A stretch of 33,634 nt of DNA from JAPUDQ01 sp049291395 (GTDB taxonomy: Bacteria > Patescibacteriota > Saccharimonadia > Saccharimonadales > Saccharimonadaceae): NCBI GenBank assembly GCA_049291395.1, contig JBATPJ010000023.1, positions 1 to 33,634 of the forward strand. Direction: 5' to 3'. A model generated the notes under the pieces. The model did not search any database. It worked only from the letters and a program-made list of their open reading frames with translations, and was not told where the DNA came from. Positions 6,621-13,596 of this stretch are shown piece by piece. The number at the start of each line of letters is the position of its first letter. Position 1 is the first letter of the stretch. The position numbers and the translations under genes were made by a program.

Positions 6621-7388
6621 ATGAGAGTACGACTGGATAGTGAAATGTTTCGCCGCGGCCTGACAACGTCGCGATCGGCGGCAGAGAGCTGGATAAAGCT
6701 CGGCAAAGTCCGCGTCAACAGCTCACCGGTGTCAAAGCCCGGTGTTTTTGTCGATGAGAGTGCAGTGATCGAGCTCCTCGCAGAGGAGCGCTATGTCTCG
6801 AGAGCGGGGCTGAAGCTGGCCAGTGTCGCGGGGAAGTTTGGCGTTGATTTCCGGGACAAGATCGTGCTGGACGTCGGTAGTAGCACCGGTGGGTTTACTG
6901 ATTATGCGCTGCAGCACGGCGCTCGGCGGGTTTATGCCGTCGATGTCGGGACTGATCAGCTGCATCCGAGTTTGCAGGGTGATCCACGGATTGAGCTATA
7001 TGAAAAGACTGATATCAGGGATGTGAGCGTAGAGGGAAGAGGGATGAAGGATGAAGGAAGAGGAGCGCAGCAGGTCATGATTGAGGTGCCAGACATCGTG
7101 GTGATCGATGTGAGTTTCATCTCACTACGTGAGATATTGCCGCACTTAGCCGCCACTATCTTGAGACCTACCTCTATCTGTCTTGCTATGGTCAAGCCGC
7201 AGTTTGAAGCGGGGCGACACCAGGTAAGCAAAGGCGTCATCAAAAACGACCATGTCCGGCGAGAAATCCTCCACGATTTCGAAGCCTGGGCACGACAATC
7301 TTTCATGATCGTTGACAAAGCTGACAGTGACGTCGCGGGGAGCAAGGGCAACCGCGAAAGATTTTATGTGCTCAAGGTTGCCAAATAG
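6621..7388 (+). CDS. tlyA: TlyA family rRNA (cytidine-2'-O)-methyltransferase
   Basis: TlyA enzymes 2'-O-methylate cytidines in 16S and 23S rRNA using S-adenosylmethionine. The 255-residue protein begins with an S4 RNA-binding domain (residues 1-60: LTTSRSAAESWIKLGKVRVN), then the Rossmann-like FtsJ methyltransferase domain: DVGSSTGGFTDYALQHGA (SAM site), VYAVDVGTDQLH, DIVVIDVSFISLREILPHL and MVKPQFEAGR. I choose the ATG at 6621 (MRVRLDSEMFRRG), which has AGAGG upstream; an upstream GTG frame would place repeat DNA in the coding region. Residues ~138-148 (EGRGMKDEGRG) are a low-complexity insertion encoded by a 7-nt-periodic purine tract. The last codons overlap the -35 box of the next unit. 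Confidence 0.93.
   Translation: MRVRLDSEMFRRGLTTSRSAAESWIKLGKVRVNSSPVSKPGVFVDESAVIELLAEERYVSRAGLKLASVAGKFGVDFRDKIVLDVGSSTGGFTDYALQHGARRVYAVDVGTDQLHPSLQGDPRIELYEKTDIRDVSVEGRGMKDEGRGAQQVMIEVPDIVVIDVSFISLREILPHLAATILRPTSICLAMVKPQFEAGRHQVSKGVIKNDHVRREILHDFEAWARQSFMIVDKADSDVAGSKGNRERFYVLKVAK
7030..7064 (+). repeat. five-unit purine heptad array inside tlyA
   Basis: Units TAGAGGG, AAGAGGG, then ATGAAGG twice and AAGAGGA follow each other without a break inside the tlyA reading frame. They encode EGRGMKD-EGRG, an apparent 7-residue repeat that follows from 3 x 7 nt. The insert falls in the loop just before the conserved DIVVIDVSFISL strand, a region that is short in typical TlyA proteins. Confidence 0.6.
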
Positions 7389-7406
7389 TTATCTCGATGT
7401 TATAAT
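7378..7406 (+). promoter_or_regulatory. consensus-like promoter for the GC-rich unit
   Basis: TTGCCA (7378-7383), 17-nt spacer, TATAAT (7401-7406). The -35 box overlaps the 3' end of tlyA. Predicted start at ~7413, exactly where a 33-nt hairpin begins. Confidence 0.7.
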
Positions 7407-7412
7407 CAAGAT

Positions 7413-7504
7413 CATGTTTTACTTGTCGAGAGACAAGTGTACATGTGCCGCTGGTTGAAGTGAGCGAAATCGGGTCTCTACCCCATTGCGCCACTCCCGG
7501 CGCA
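7413..7504 (+). ncRNA. predicted structured RNA or 5' leader with four successive hairpins
   Basis: From the predicted start site four hairpins follow in series. (1) 7413-7445: CATGT/ACATG outside and ACTTGTC/GACAAGT inside, capped by a GNRA loop GAGA. (2) CGCT 7449-7452 with AGCG 7463-7466. (3) GGGT 7472-7475 with ACCC 7480-7483, loop CTCT. (4) TGCGCC 7487-7492 with GGCGCA 7499-7504. No family is recognised. It may be the first part of a ~230-nt leader of the gene at 7642 or a separate small RNA. A 14-codon ORF (ATG 7414, stop TGA ending 7458) lies within it, which could alternatively make this a leader peptide. Confidence 0.4.
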
Positions 7505-7574
7505 TAACAATCCGATTCATCTCAAATTAGCTCGTCTGGTACGTGTCTGCTGGTTCTTCGACAATGATCTTTAC

Positions 7575-7623
7575 CTTCGCGGGGAAAATCTCTGCGAAGT
7601 CAACTCCACCCCGCGGAAGCGGG
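7575..7623 (+). promoter_or_regulatory. two hairpins in front of the ribosome site of the Thr-rich protein gene
   Basis: CTTCGC (7575-7580) pairs with GCGAAG (7594-7599). CCCGC (7610-7614) pairs with GCGGG (7619-7623) around a GGAA tetraloop of GNRA type. The second stem directly touches the purine-rich ribosome site GGGAGAAGGGAG, so it could influence initiation (inference). An 11-nt direct repeat CTTCGACAATG occurs at 7556 and 7634, the second covering the start codon. Confidence 0.35.
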
Positions 7624-7641
7624 AGAAGGGAGACTTCGACA

Positions 7642-8313
7642 ATGCGCACACGTCGAGGTCTGGTCGCAGTGTTTGCGACCATCGGTGTCATCGTTCTCGC
7701 CGTCACGGGGCTCCTCGGAGCCCCCCAAGCCAACGCCGCCACCACCACCGTCGCCGCCACCGCGGTGTCGGTCTCGTCATCCGGCACGACCGTCACGATG
7801 ACGATCGCAGTGGCTGGGGACCCGCTCACCGCGAGTCCCAACGCCACTGTCGACCGTATCGTCTGGATCGTCCAGACCAGTGGCTACATGCCGCTGTGCG
7901 AGTCGGCTGAGCCCGGGTTCGCAGCGACTACTTCCACCTACACCAAGCAGGTGACTCTGACCTGCCCCAACCCGCTTCTGGCGGGGACGTATGAGCTCTG
8001 GCTCCGCGAGTCGCAGGCGGGGGGTTATTCAGAGAAACTGGCAGTGGGGACGGTGACGATTTCGGCTCCGGTCACCACGACCACGACCACCACCCCCCCG
8101 GTCACCACGACCACGACGACTACCTCCACGGCCACCGTGACCATCCCGGTCACGGAGACCACTACGGCGACCTCCACGACCACCAAGACCAAGACCACGC
8201 CGGCAGCAGTGCCGGCCAAGCGCGGTGACGGACCTCCGTTCCCGTGGCTGCCGGTTGGCGCTGGGCTTTTCCTCTTCGCCACAGCCGTCCTCACACGGAG
8301 GCGCTCGGCGTAG
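7642..8313 (+). CDS. secreted Thr-rich, C-terminally membrane-anchored protein, GC-rich gene
   Basis: Residues 1-32 are a clear signal peptide (MRTRRGLVAVFATIGVIVLA ... QANA, cut before ATTT). Next comes a ~115-residue beta-rich domain with two Cys (LCESAEPGF and LTCPNPLL), then a ~50-residue Thr/Val/Pro linker, and a C-terminal hydrophobic segment followed by a basic tail (WLPVGAGLFLFATAVLTRRR). The end looks like a sortase-type sorting signal but has no LPxTG. The ATG at 7642 is preferred over upstream GTG codons because GGGAGAAGGGAG precedes it and the signal peptide starts there. Base composition is unlike the neighbours: bases 7741-7800 and 8041-8100 each have 42 G+C in 60. Signal peptide and linker style resemble actinobacterial surface proteins, so transfer from a host is plausible. 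Function unknown. Confidence 0.8.
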   Translation: MRTRRGLVAVFATIGVIVLAVTGLLGAPQANAATTTVAATAVSVSSSGTTVTMTIAVAGDPLTASPNATVDRIVWIVQTSGYMPLCESAEPGFAATTSTYTKQVTLTCPNPLLAGTYELWLRESQAGGYSEKLAVGTVTISAPVTTTTTTTPPVTTTTTTTSTATVTIPVTETTTATSTTTKTKTTPAAVPAKRGDGPPFPWLPVGAGLFLFATAVLTRRRSA

Positions 8314-8314
8314 A

Positions 8315-8328
8315 TCTCGTTCGCGAGA
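8315..8328 (+). other. UUCG-capped hairpin after the Thr-rich protein gene
   Basis: TCTCG (8315-8319) pairs with CGAGA (8324-8328) around TTCG. It begins two bases after the stop codon and is not followed by a T run, so it is more likely an mRNA-stabilising 3' structure than a terminator. Confidence 0.35.
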
Positions 8329-8398
8329 AGATGAATCGGATCCAATTCGACCCGAACCTCGTTCATCCTGAAGGCGTGAACGACAGCGTTGGGTCCGA

Positions 8399-8445
8399 GC
8401 CCGGCACCGACTGCGCATCCAGCGCAGGAGGGCCGGGCATATTCT
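8399..8445 (+). terminator. nested hairpin, possible terminator of the GC-rich unit
   Basis: GCCCGGC (8399-8405) pairs with GCCGGGC (8432-8438), enclosing CTGCGC (8411-8416) with GCGCAG (8422-8427). The following bases ATATTCTT are only moderately T-rich. The next promoter starts immediately after it, which supports a unit boundary. Confidence 0.5.
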
Positions 8446-8473
8446 TGTCAAAAATTATCTAATATGATATAAT
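8445..8473 (+). promoter_or_regulatory. promoter of the sortase-like gene
   Basis: TTGTCA (8445-8450), 17-nt spacer, TATAAT (8468-8473). The start site would be near 8480, about 8 nt before the ATG at 8488. Confidence 0.75.
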
Positions 8474-8487
8474 CTTACTATTAACTA

Positions 8488-9363
8488 ATGTTACCTGGAG
8501 AGATAGTGTCAGAGCAACAGTGCGCATCATCTGATCGATTCCCACGCCGCATACTGCGGCGATTTGGCCATGTCGTGACGAATATCTCAGGAGCTACTTC
8601 CTTAGTTATACTCTCTTCGCAGCTCCTGACTGCCTCGGGGGTCTCCCCGGATACAGCTTCGATATCAGATGTGCCATTGAGGCCAGATATCACAGTCTCG
8701 GCTTTGTCCGCAGACACTGAGAGTAGTACGGACGTCGCAAAGAGAACATTTCCAACACATTCAGCCACTCCGACGCAGACAGCCAATACGATCAATGCAT
8801 CATGCCGTGATACGAGCAACCCAGTATCTGTTGACTGGCCAGTGATGGGGATGGTAGACGTGCCGATAGAAAAGATCGGCTTTGACCCTCGGACGGGCGG
8901 TATGGCAAAAACAAAGAGCGAGCATACGCTCGGGGTATTTACTAGCGAGTTTGCACCAAAAGTTGGTAGTAACGAGGGTTATGTCCTCACCGGTGGGGAG
9001 CGTTATCGACAAGGAGGCTCGGTCTTCCCGACAGACTACGAACAGCGACTAGCCACCGTTGCGATAGGCTCTATCGTCACATTCTCGATGGGGGATAGTG
9101 GGAAGTGTTCTTATGAAATAGATGTCACGCATCCACATGTGTTCAAATTTTCACCCAAACCTGGTAGCAATAGCACTGTATCCGAGTACACAGAACTAAT
9201 CGAAAATGAGAATTATTACCGGTATGAAGGTCCACCAGGGATATTCATCGAAGGGTGTACTGGTCCATATGATCCGCGTAACGGTACGTCTGATGGCATG
9301 GGCATTGCTGTTGGGCATAAAATTGTCAATACAATTCCTCCTTCGCTTCCTTCATCTCCCTAA
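8488..9363 (+). CDS. sortase-like protein lacking catalytic His and Arg
   Basis: 291 residues: a basic N-terminus (RRILRRFGHVV), a weak hydrophobic stretch (~30-50), a Ser/Thr-rich stalk to ~115, then a domain that reads like a class E/F sortase barrel. Visible parallels are VDVPIEKIGFDP (family: IPKIGV), GYVLTGGERYRQGG (family: VIAGHR), VAIGSIVTFSMGDSGKCSYE (family: GD.I.l..g...Y.V) and GIFIEGCTGPYDPRNG (family: LITCtGPyD). Cys257 is at the catalytic Cys position. The catalytic His is replaced in TGGER (169-172), and the expected Arg after the Cys is absent (TSDGMGIAVG). It is therefore probably inactive as a transpeptidase or has another role. Assignment is by motif reading only. The neighbouring Thr-rich protein has a sorting-signal-like end. 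Confidence 0.55.
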   Translation: MLPGEIVSEQQCASSDRFPRRILRRFGHVVTNISGATSLVILSSQLLTASGVSPDTASISDVPLRPDITVSALSADTESSTDVAKRTFPTHSATPTQTANTINASCRDTSNPVSVDWPVMGMVDVPIEKIGFDPRTGGMAKTKSEHTLGVFTSEFAPKVGSNEGYVLTGGERYRQGGSVFPTDYEQRLATVAIGSIVTFSMGDSGKCSYEIDVTHPHVFKFSPKPGSNSTVSEYTELIENENYYRYEGPPGIFIEGCTGPYDPRNGTSDGMGIAVGHKIVNTIPPSLPSSP

Positions 9364-9386
9364 GCCTGACCAGGGTATATACTAGG

Positions 9387-10463
9387 TTACTTCTTAACGT
9401 TGAAACGAAACTCGACGATGTCTTCGGACTGCATGACATAGTCTCGGCCGACGGTGCGGAGCTGGCCGAGTTTTTGGGCATTGGCTTCAGATCCGGCGGC
9501 GATGAGGTCCGGGTAGCTGACGATAGCGGCAGCGATAAAACCGCGTTCGAAATCGGTGTGGATGACGCCGGCAGCTTCTGGTGCAGTAGCGCCTTGTTTG
9601 ATCGTCCAGGCGCGGATCTCTTTGGGCCCTGCCGTCAGGTAACTTTGTAGACCGAGTGTATGATAGGCGGCCTTCGCGAGCTGGCTGAGGCCCGACTCGG
9701 TGACGCCGTAGCTCTCGAGGAGCTCGTGGGCATCGCTCTCATCGAGCCCGCGGAGTTCTTCTTCGAGCTTAGCGCAGACGAAGATGGCATCGGATGGAGC
9801 GACGAGGCTGGTCAGCTCAGGGCGCAAGGTCTCATCGGCCAGTCCAGCTTCATCGACGTTGAAGGCGTAGATGGTTGGTTTGGCGGAGAGGAGGGGCAGG
9901 GTTGTTCCCAGATTGTAGTTCTTGGATCGTAGAAAATTACCACTATCGAGCTCGGCGCGGAGTGCGGTGAGCTGTTCGAGCTCGGCGCATTTTGCTGGGT
10001 CGGCCTTGGCTTCTTTTTGCAGCTTGGGGATGTGTTTGTCGATCGTCTGCAGGTCGGCGAGGATCAGCTCGGTGTTGATGATATCGATGTCGGCTGTGGG
10101 GTCGATAGGGGCATCAGCGTGACGCAGGATATCATCATTGTGAAATGCCCTGACGACATGGACGATAGCGTCGCACTCGCGGATATTGGCGAGAAATTGA
10201 TTACCGAGGCCTTCACCTTTGGATGCACCGGCGACAAGCCCCGCGATATCGACGAAGGTGACGGTGGCCGGGATGACCTTCTCGGCCGAATACAATTGCT
10301 GCAGCACGGCCAGCCGCTCGTCAGGAACAGGGACGATGCCGGTATTGGGCTCGATCGTGGCGAATGGATAATTGGCCGCCAGTGCGCCAGCGTCAGTCAG
10401 GGCGTTAAATAGTGTCGACTTGCCGACATTGGGCAGGCCGACGATTCCGATAGATAAACTCAT
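9387..10463 (-). CDS. ychF: redox-regulated ATPase / GTPase YchF (Obg family)
   Basis: YchF/OLA1 is an Obg-family P-loop NTPase that prefers ATP, binds ribosomes and is linked to translation and stress responses. The 358 residues are near the usual ~363. Motifs are G1 GLPNVGKST (8-16), the family stretch NYPFATIEPN, G3 DIAGLVAGASKGEGLGNQFL, a G4-like FNVDE in place of NKxD (the known reason for relaxed nucleotide choice), and the C-terminal TGS domain (IRAWTIKQGATAPEAAGVIH, DFERGFIAAAIVSYPDLI). It is transcribed against its left neighbour and diverges from the gene at 10634. The ATG lies 6 nt after TATAAT, so the mRNA looks leaderless. Confidence 0.96.
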   Translation of the reverse strand: MSLSIGIVGLPNVGKSTLFNALTDAGALAANYPFATIEPNTGIVPVPDERLAVLQQLYSAEKVIPATVTFVDIAGLVAGASKGEGLGNQFLANIRECDAIVHVVRAFHNDDILRHADAPIDPTADIDIINTELILADLQTIDKHIPKLQKEAKADPAKCAELEQLTALRAELDSGNFLRSKNYNLGTTLPLLSAKPTIYAFNVDEAGLADETLRPELTSLVAPSDAIFVCAKLEEELRGLDESDAHELLESYGVTESGLSQLAKAAYHTLGLQSYLTAGPKEIRAWTIKQGATAPEAAGVIHTDFERGFIAAAIVSYPDLIAAGSEANAQKLGQLRTVGRDYVMQSEDIVEFRFNVKK

Positions 10464-10469
10464 GGGACT

Positions 10470-10475
10470 ATTATA
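10470..10475 (-). promoter_or_regulatory. extended -10 promoter of ychF, leaderless
   Basis: On the minus strand TGT precedes TATAAT, forming an extended -10 (TGnTATAAT). The box ends 6 nt before the ychF ATG. Confidence 0.65.
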
Positions 10476-10584
10476 ACAGGGGTCGCGAATTTGTGCATTA
10501 GTGATGTAGTTGTAGCTTCACCAGGCATAGGTAGCTTGATATCATCGAGCCGCTACTTGTAGTAGCTGGTATAGTCATAAAACA

Positions 10585-10613
10585 TTGGCGTATACAGCCA
10601 TAACCGTTATAAT
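10585..10613 (+). promoter_or_regulatory. promoter of the TPR / 781-aa protein operon
   Basis: TTGGCG (10585-10590), 17-nt spacer, TATAAT (10608-10613). Start near 10620, with ribosome site AGGGGAGG at 10622-10629. Confidence 0.7.
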
Positions 10614-10633
10614 AACGGGCAAGGGGAGGTCGC

Positions 10634-11188
10634 GTGGCAGAAAACATTTCGGAGCAGAAAAAAAAGAACATCTTTTCACGGCGTTTTCTTAGCCGTGCCG
10701 GCATGGTGATAGTGGCATTAATTGTACTCGGGGGGCTTATTTTTGTTGTATTCAAATATGTCCAGCCAGCATCGCAAAAGGTAGAGACGCCGCAGGCGCG
10801 CGAGGAAAGACTCCGTCAATCGGTAATCATTGCAGCTGGTTCTAAAGACCCAGCGAAGACGCAGGACGCTATCAAAGAATTTGACGCAGCCATCGGCTCG
10901 ACGAGTGACGCGGCGGTGAAGCAGCAACTATTGCTCGATAAAGCCAATCTGTATATCAACTCAGGTGATCTTGTCGCTGCCGAAAAGACCGCCCTGGAGG
11001 CAGATGGCGTACAGCACTCTGTTTCCTCGGTTTGGTTGCTCGCATCGATTTACGAGAAGCAGAAAAACAATGCGAAGGCTATTGAATATTATCAATTGTC
11101 ACTCCAATATCTTTCAAAAGACGGTCCTACCGAGCTGGAATATAATGAGGCAACCATGAAAATTGAACAGCTAAAGGCAAGACAATGA
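10634..11188 (+). CDS. TPR-type membrane protein, 184 aa
   Basis: The protein starts at a GTG five bases after a strong AGGGGAGG site. The cytoplasmic N-terminus (~24 residues, Lys/Arg-rich) leads into one membrane helix (GMVIVALIVLGGLIFVVFKY, ~23-43). The outside part is helical with tetratricopeptide-like repeats: KQQLLLDKANLYINSGDLVAAEKTALEAD and VWLLASIYEKQKNNAKAIEYYQLSLQYL. TPR proteins usually scaffold protein complexes. The stop overlaps the next start (ATGA at 11185), so it is translationally coupled to the 781-residue secreted protein and may help export, fold or anchor it (inference). Confidence 0.8.
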   Translation: MAENISEQKKKNIFSRRFLSRAGMVIVALIVLGGLIFVVFKYVQPASQKVETPQAREERLRQSVIIAAGSKDPAKTQDAIKEFDAAIGSTSDAAVKQQLLLDKANLYINSGDLVAAEKTALEADGVQHSVSSVWLLASIYEKQKNNAKAIEYYQLSLQYLSKDGPTELEYNEATMKIEQLKARQ

Positions 11189-13530
11189 GGCATCGTGGGG
11201 CTCTCGGAGTACTAAGGCTGGCTATGTTGTGGCTCGGGATTTCCGCAGTGATAGGCGGTGTGATCCCGTCGCAGGCGTATGCGGCTATCACTGATAATCG
11301 TGGTGCATATACCGCCTGTGGCTCCAGCTTGAACAGATCTCGTCAATATTTCCAGAATACCTGCGGTACGTCGATAGTTGATGCTGACGGTAGCATCGGT
11401 TTTGTCTTTCCTACGAGGTTTGTGGGTGGAGTATGGGTTGATGCGATGGATGGCGTCAACGATAAAGCAACTTTAAAGCAATATCTGAGAGACAACTATA
11501 ATAGTGCTAACGGTCGTTTGCATGCTTCTGCAGCGTTCGTATATCACACAATGCTGGGTAGAGATGGCAATCAAGCGAACGCGAACGGGGGGCGTACCGT
11601 ATCAGCTGCAGATAGAGCTGAAGTTGAGCAAAGAATTGATAATCCACTCGTTACCTACAATGCTTCTGTAAGTGGGAGTACCCGGTATAATTCTGCTGCA
11701 AGTAACTCCAATGATGACTTCTTTGTAGACAGAGGGGTCACTTTGACTGCGGATATGTTTATACTCTACTATAACGGTTCTCCTGTGTATAAGCTGAAAC
11801 GACACTGTGGCAATCCTATCGATGCACCTGCTGGGCTGCCCGCATCGATAAATTGGACATCGACAGCACGGTCTACTGTGAGTAGTGCGACGGCAATCCC
11901 GGGTTCTATCGTGACGTTTGAACATTACGTTAAAAACAACGGGCCTGATTCGGCAACAATTGGCTGGGCGAGCTTTGAGACCGATGCGGGGAAGACATAC
12001 GAGACAAGGATTGATTTTGGCTCGGGTACGACCTACACTTCCGGCCAGGAGAAGAATGTAGATACACAAAACTTTACTATTCCACCCGGAGCTACGGCCG
12101 GACAACGATTTTGTCAGATGGTCGGCTGGAATCCTACTAATTCATCTGGCGGTACGCATGGCAGGGGTGTACCGGCCTGTGTCACGGTTGTCTATAATTA
12201 TGAGCTGATGCCACAGGTAAGCCCGCCTACAGCATTTCTACCTCCCGGGGGGAGCGCATCCGTTACCTACTCTGTGTTTAATCCAGCGCCAAATACCAAG
12301 ACATTTCCGACGACGATGTCGACGCGTACGATTGTTATCGAAGCTGGCTATACGCCACCAGTTGGGTTTATGAACTCCCGAACGGGGAACATCACATGCT
12401 CGACATATACTGCCGTGAGCGCTAACATATCGTGCACAGATGATGGTACGCTCGGCACTCCTCAGGTATTCCCGCCGGGCAATGTAACGGTGGATGTTGG
12501 CGTGGGTACGTTGAGTGTCGGGACGAGGCCGGCTGGCACGAGGGTATGTAGAGTGCTTACAGTAGTCTCTTATGATGAATCGCAGTCCGCGACAAGCAAG
12601 AGGGATAGTATGCTTGCGTGTACGACCATCAGCCGCGCACCGTACATGGCAGTTGCTGGCGGTGATGCATGGTCGGGAGGTAAGATAGCGACGACAGGAT
12701 GTACTGACTCGAACCCATATGGGTTTAAGGGTGCGGCGACGAGCGCACTTGGCTTCGGCTCATTTGGCGAGTATGGTCTTCTGTCGACAAAGCAGATCAC
12801 GAACTTCGCATCAGCTGGTAAGCTGACTGGAGATAGCCTGACCTTTGCTAACACCCCGGCTGCAAATATGGGTAGCTATACAAGCGAGCATTGCATCACT
12901 GATTATGCAGCGAGGGTAGCGACACGGTACAACGTGACAGGTACTGGCACTAGCCCGGCCACACTAATACCGGGTGGCTCGGCATTTACGATTGCAAATG
13001 CTCCACCGGCGGTTTACTATGCGACCAGTAATATTACACTTGCTTCGAAAACAGGCATGAATTCTCAAGTGATCATCTACGCAGCGGGCTATACAGTCAC
13101 AATAAATGGCAATCTCACATATAAGACGACGGGTATTAATACATTTAAGGATGCACCATCTCTCATCATTATCGCCGACAGAATCAAGATTAATGCAGCA
13201 GTTACGCAGGTCGACGGCATCCTTTTCGCGAAAACAGCGCTGACTACCTGCGGAGAAGCTGGGTTTAAGGATACAGGGGTTAACGCTGGCGCGATCTCAG
13301 ATGATCTAGTGGCAGGAGTTTGCAAGGCGAACCAGCTGCTTATCAACGGTGCCGTTATCGCCGGTGAGCTGACCGTGGCACGTACCAAAGGAGGTTCAAC
13401 GAGTGCCGATAAGCCGGCCGAGGTATTTCTCTTGCGACCCGAAGCATTTTTGACTCCCTACGCAAATGGTGCCGCTGATGACACAGTGCTTGTCACCAAG
13501 CTTGAGTACGAGATGCCGCCACGGTATTAA
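11185..13530 (+). CDS. large secreted surface protein, 781 aa, with DUF11-like and C-terminal beta domains
   Basis: A signal peptide (RLAMLWLGISAVIGGVIPSQ ... AYA, cut near residue 33) is followed by a Cys-containing N-terminal region, and by one or two Ig-like DUF11/CARDB-type domains (STVSSATAIPGSIVTFEHYV, VKNNGPDSATIGWASFE; then LPPGGSASVTYSVFNPAPN). The last ~200 residues (VIIYAAGYTVTINGNLTYKT, APSLIIIADRIKINAAVTQV, DGILFAKTAL, LLINGAVIAGELTVARTKGG) read like beta-solenoid or PilX/PilY-associated C-terminal modules. There are many Cys, suggesting disulfides outside the cell. No C-terminal anchor is seen. It follows a TPR membrane protein in the same operon and lies just before pilM, so a pilus-associated adhesin is possible. 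No specific family can be named. Confidence 0.75.
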   Translation: MRHRGALGVLRLAMLWLGISAVIGGVIPSQAYAAITDNRGAYTACGSSLNRSRQYFQNTCGTSIVDADGSIGFVFPTRFVGGVWVDAMDGVNDKATLKQYLRDNYNSANGRLHASAAFVYHTMLGRDGNQANANGGRTVSAADRAEVEQRIDNPLVTYNASVSGSTRYNSAASNSNDDFFVDRGVTLTADMFILYYNGSPVYKLKRHCGNPIDAPAGLPASINWTSTARSTVSSATAIPGSIVTFEHYVKNNGPDSATIGWASFETDAGKTYETRIDFGSGTTYTSGQEKNVDTQNFTIPPGATAGQRFCQMVGWNPTNSSGGTHGRGVPACVTVVYNYELMPQVSPPTAFLPPGGSASVTYSVFNPAPNTKTFPTTMSTRTIVIEAGYTPPVGFMNSRTGNITCSTYTAVSANISCTDDGTLGTPQVFPPGNVTVDVGVGTLSVGTRPAGTRVCRVLTVVSYDESQSATSKRDSMLACTTISRAPYMAVAGGDAWSGGKIATTGCTDSNPYGFKGAATSALGFGSFGEYGLLSTKQITNFASAGKLTGDSLTFANTPAANMGSYTSEHCITDYAARVATRYNVTGTGTSPATLIPGGSAFTIANAPPAVYYATSNITLASKTGMNSQVIIYAAGYTVTINGNLTYKTTGINTFKDAPSLIIIADRIKINAAVTQVDGILFAKTALTTCGEAGFKDTGVNAGAISDDLVAGVCKANQLLINGAVIAGELTVARTKGGSTSADKPAEVFLLRPEAFLTPYANGAADDTVLVTKLEYEMPPRY

Positions 13531-13578
13531 GCGCTGCACAAAAAACGGACAAAACAGTACTACTCTCAAAAGTCTTTA

Positions 13579-13587
13579 TGCTATAAT
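13579..13587 (+). promoter_or_regulatory. extended -10 promoter of the pilM-pilC operon
   Basis: TGC followed by TATAAT (13582-13587) forms an extended -10; the -35 region is poor. The box ends 9 nt before the pilM ATG, implying a leaderless operon mRNA. Confidence 0.65.
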
Positions 13588-13596
13588 AAACCTCAT

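Noticed and set aside
7446..7510. Minus-strand sequence resembling the 5' half of a tRNA (GTGGCGCAATGGGGTAGAGAC)
   Set aside because: No matching 3' acceptor strand, no T arm and no anticodon stem can be formed at the right spacing; short hairpins on the plus strand explain the region better.
8025..8451. Long minus-strand frames opposite the Thr-rich protein gene
   Set aside because: They mirror the Thr-codon repeats in GC-rich DNA and have no ribosome site or recognisable domain; the plus-strand frame has a signal peptide and good start.
8331..8462. Open frame of 43 codons after the Thr-rich protein gene
   Set aside because: It runs through the nested terminator-like hairpin and into the next promoter and has no ribosome site; probably chance in GC-rich DNA.
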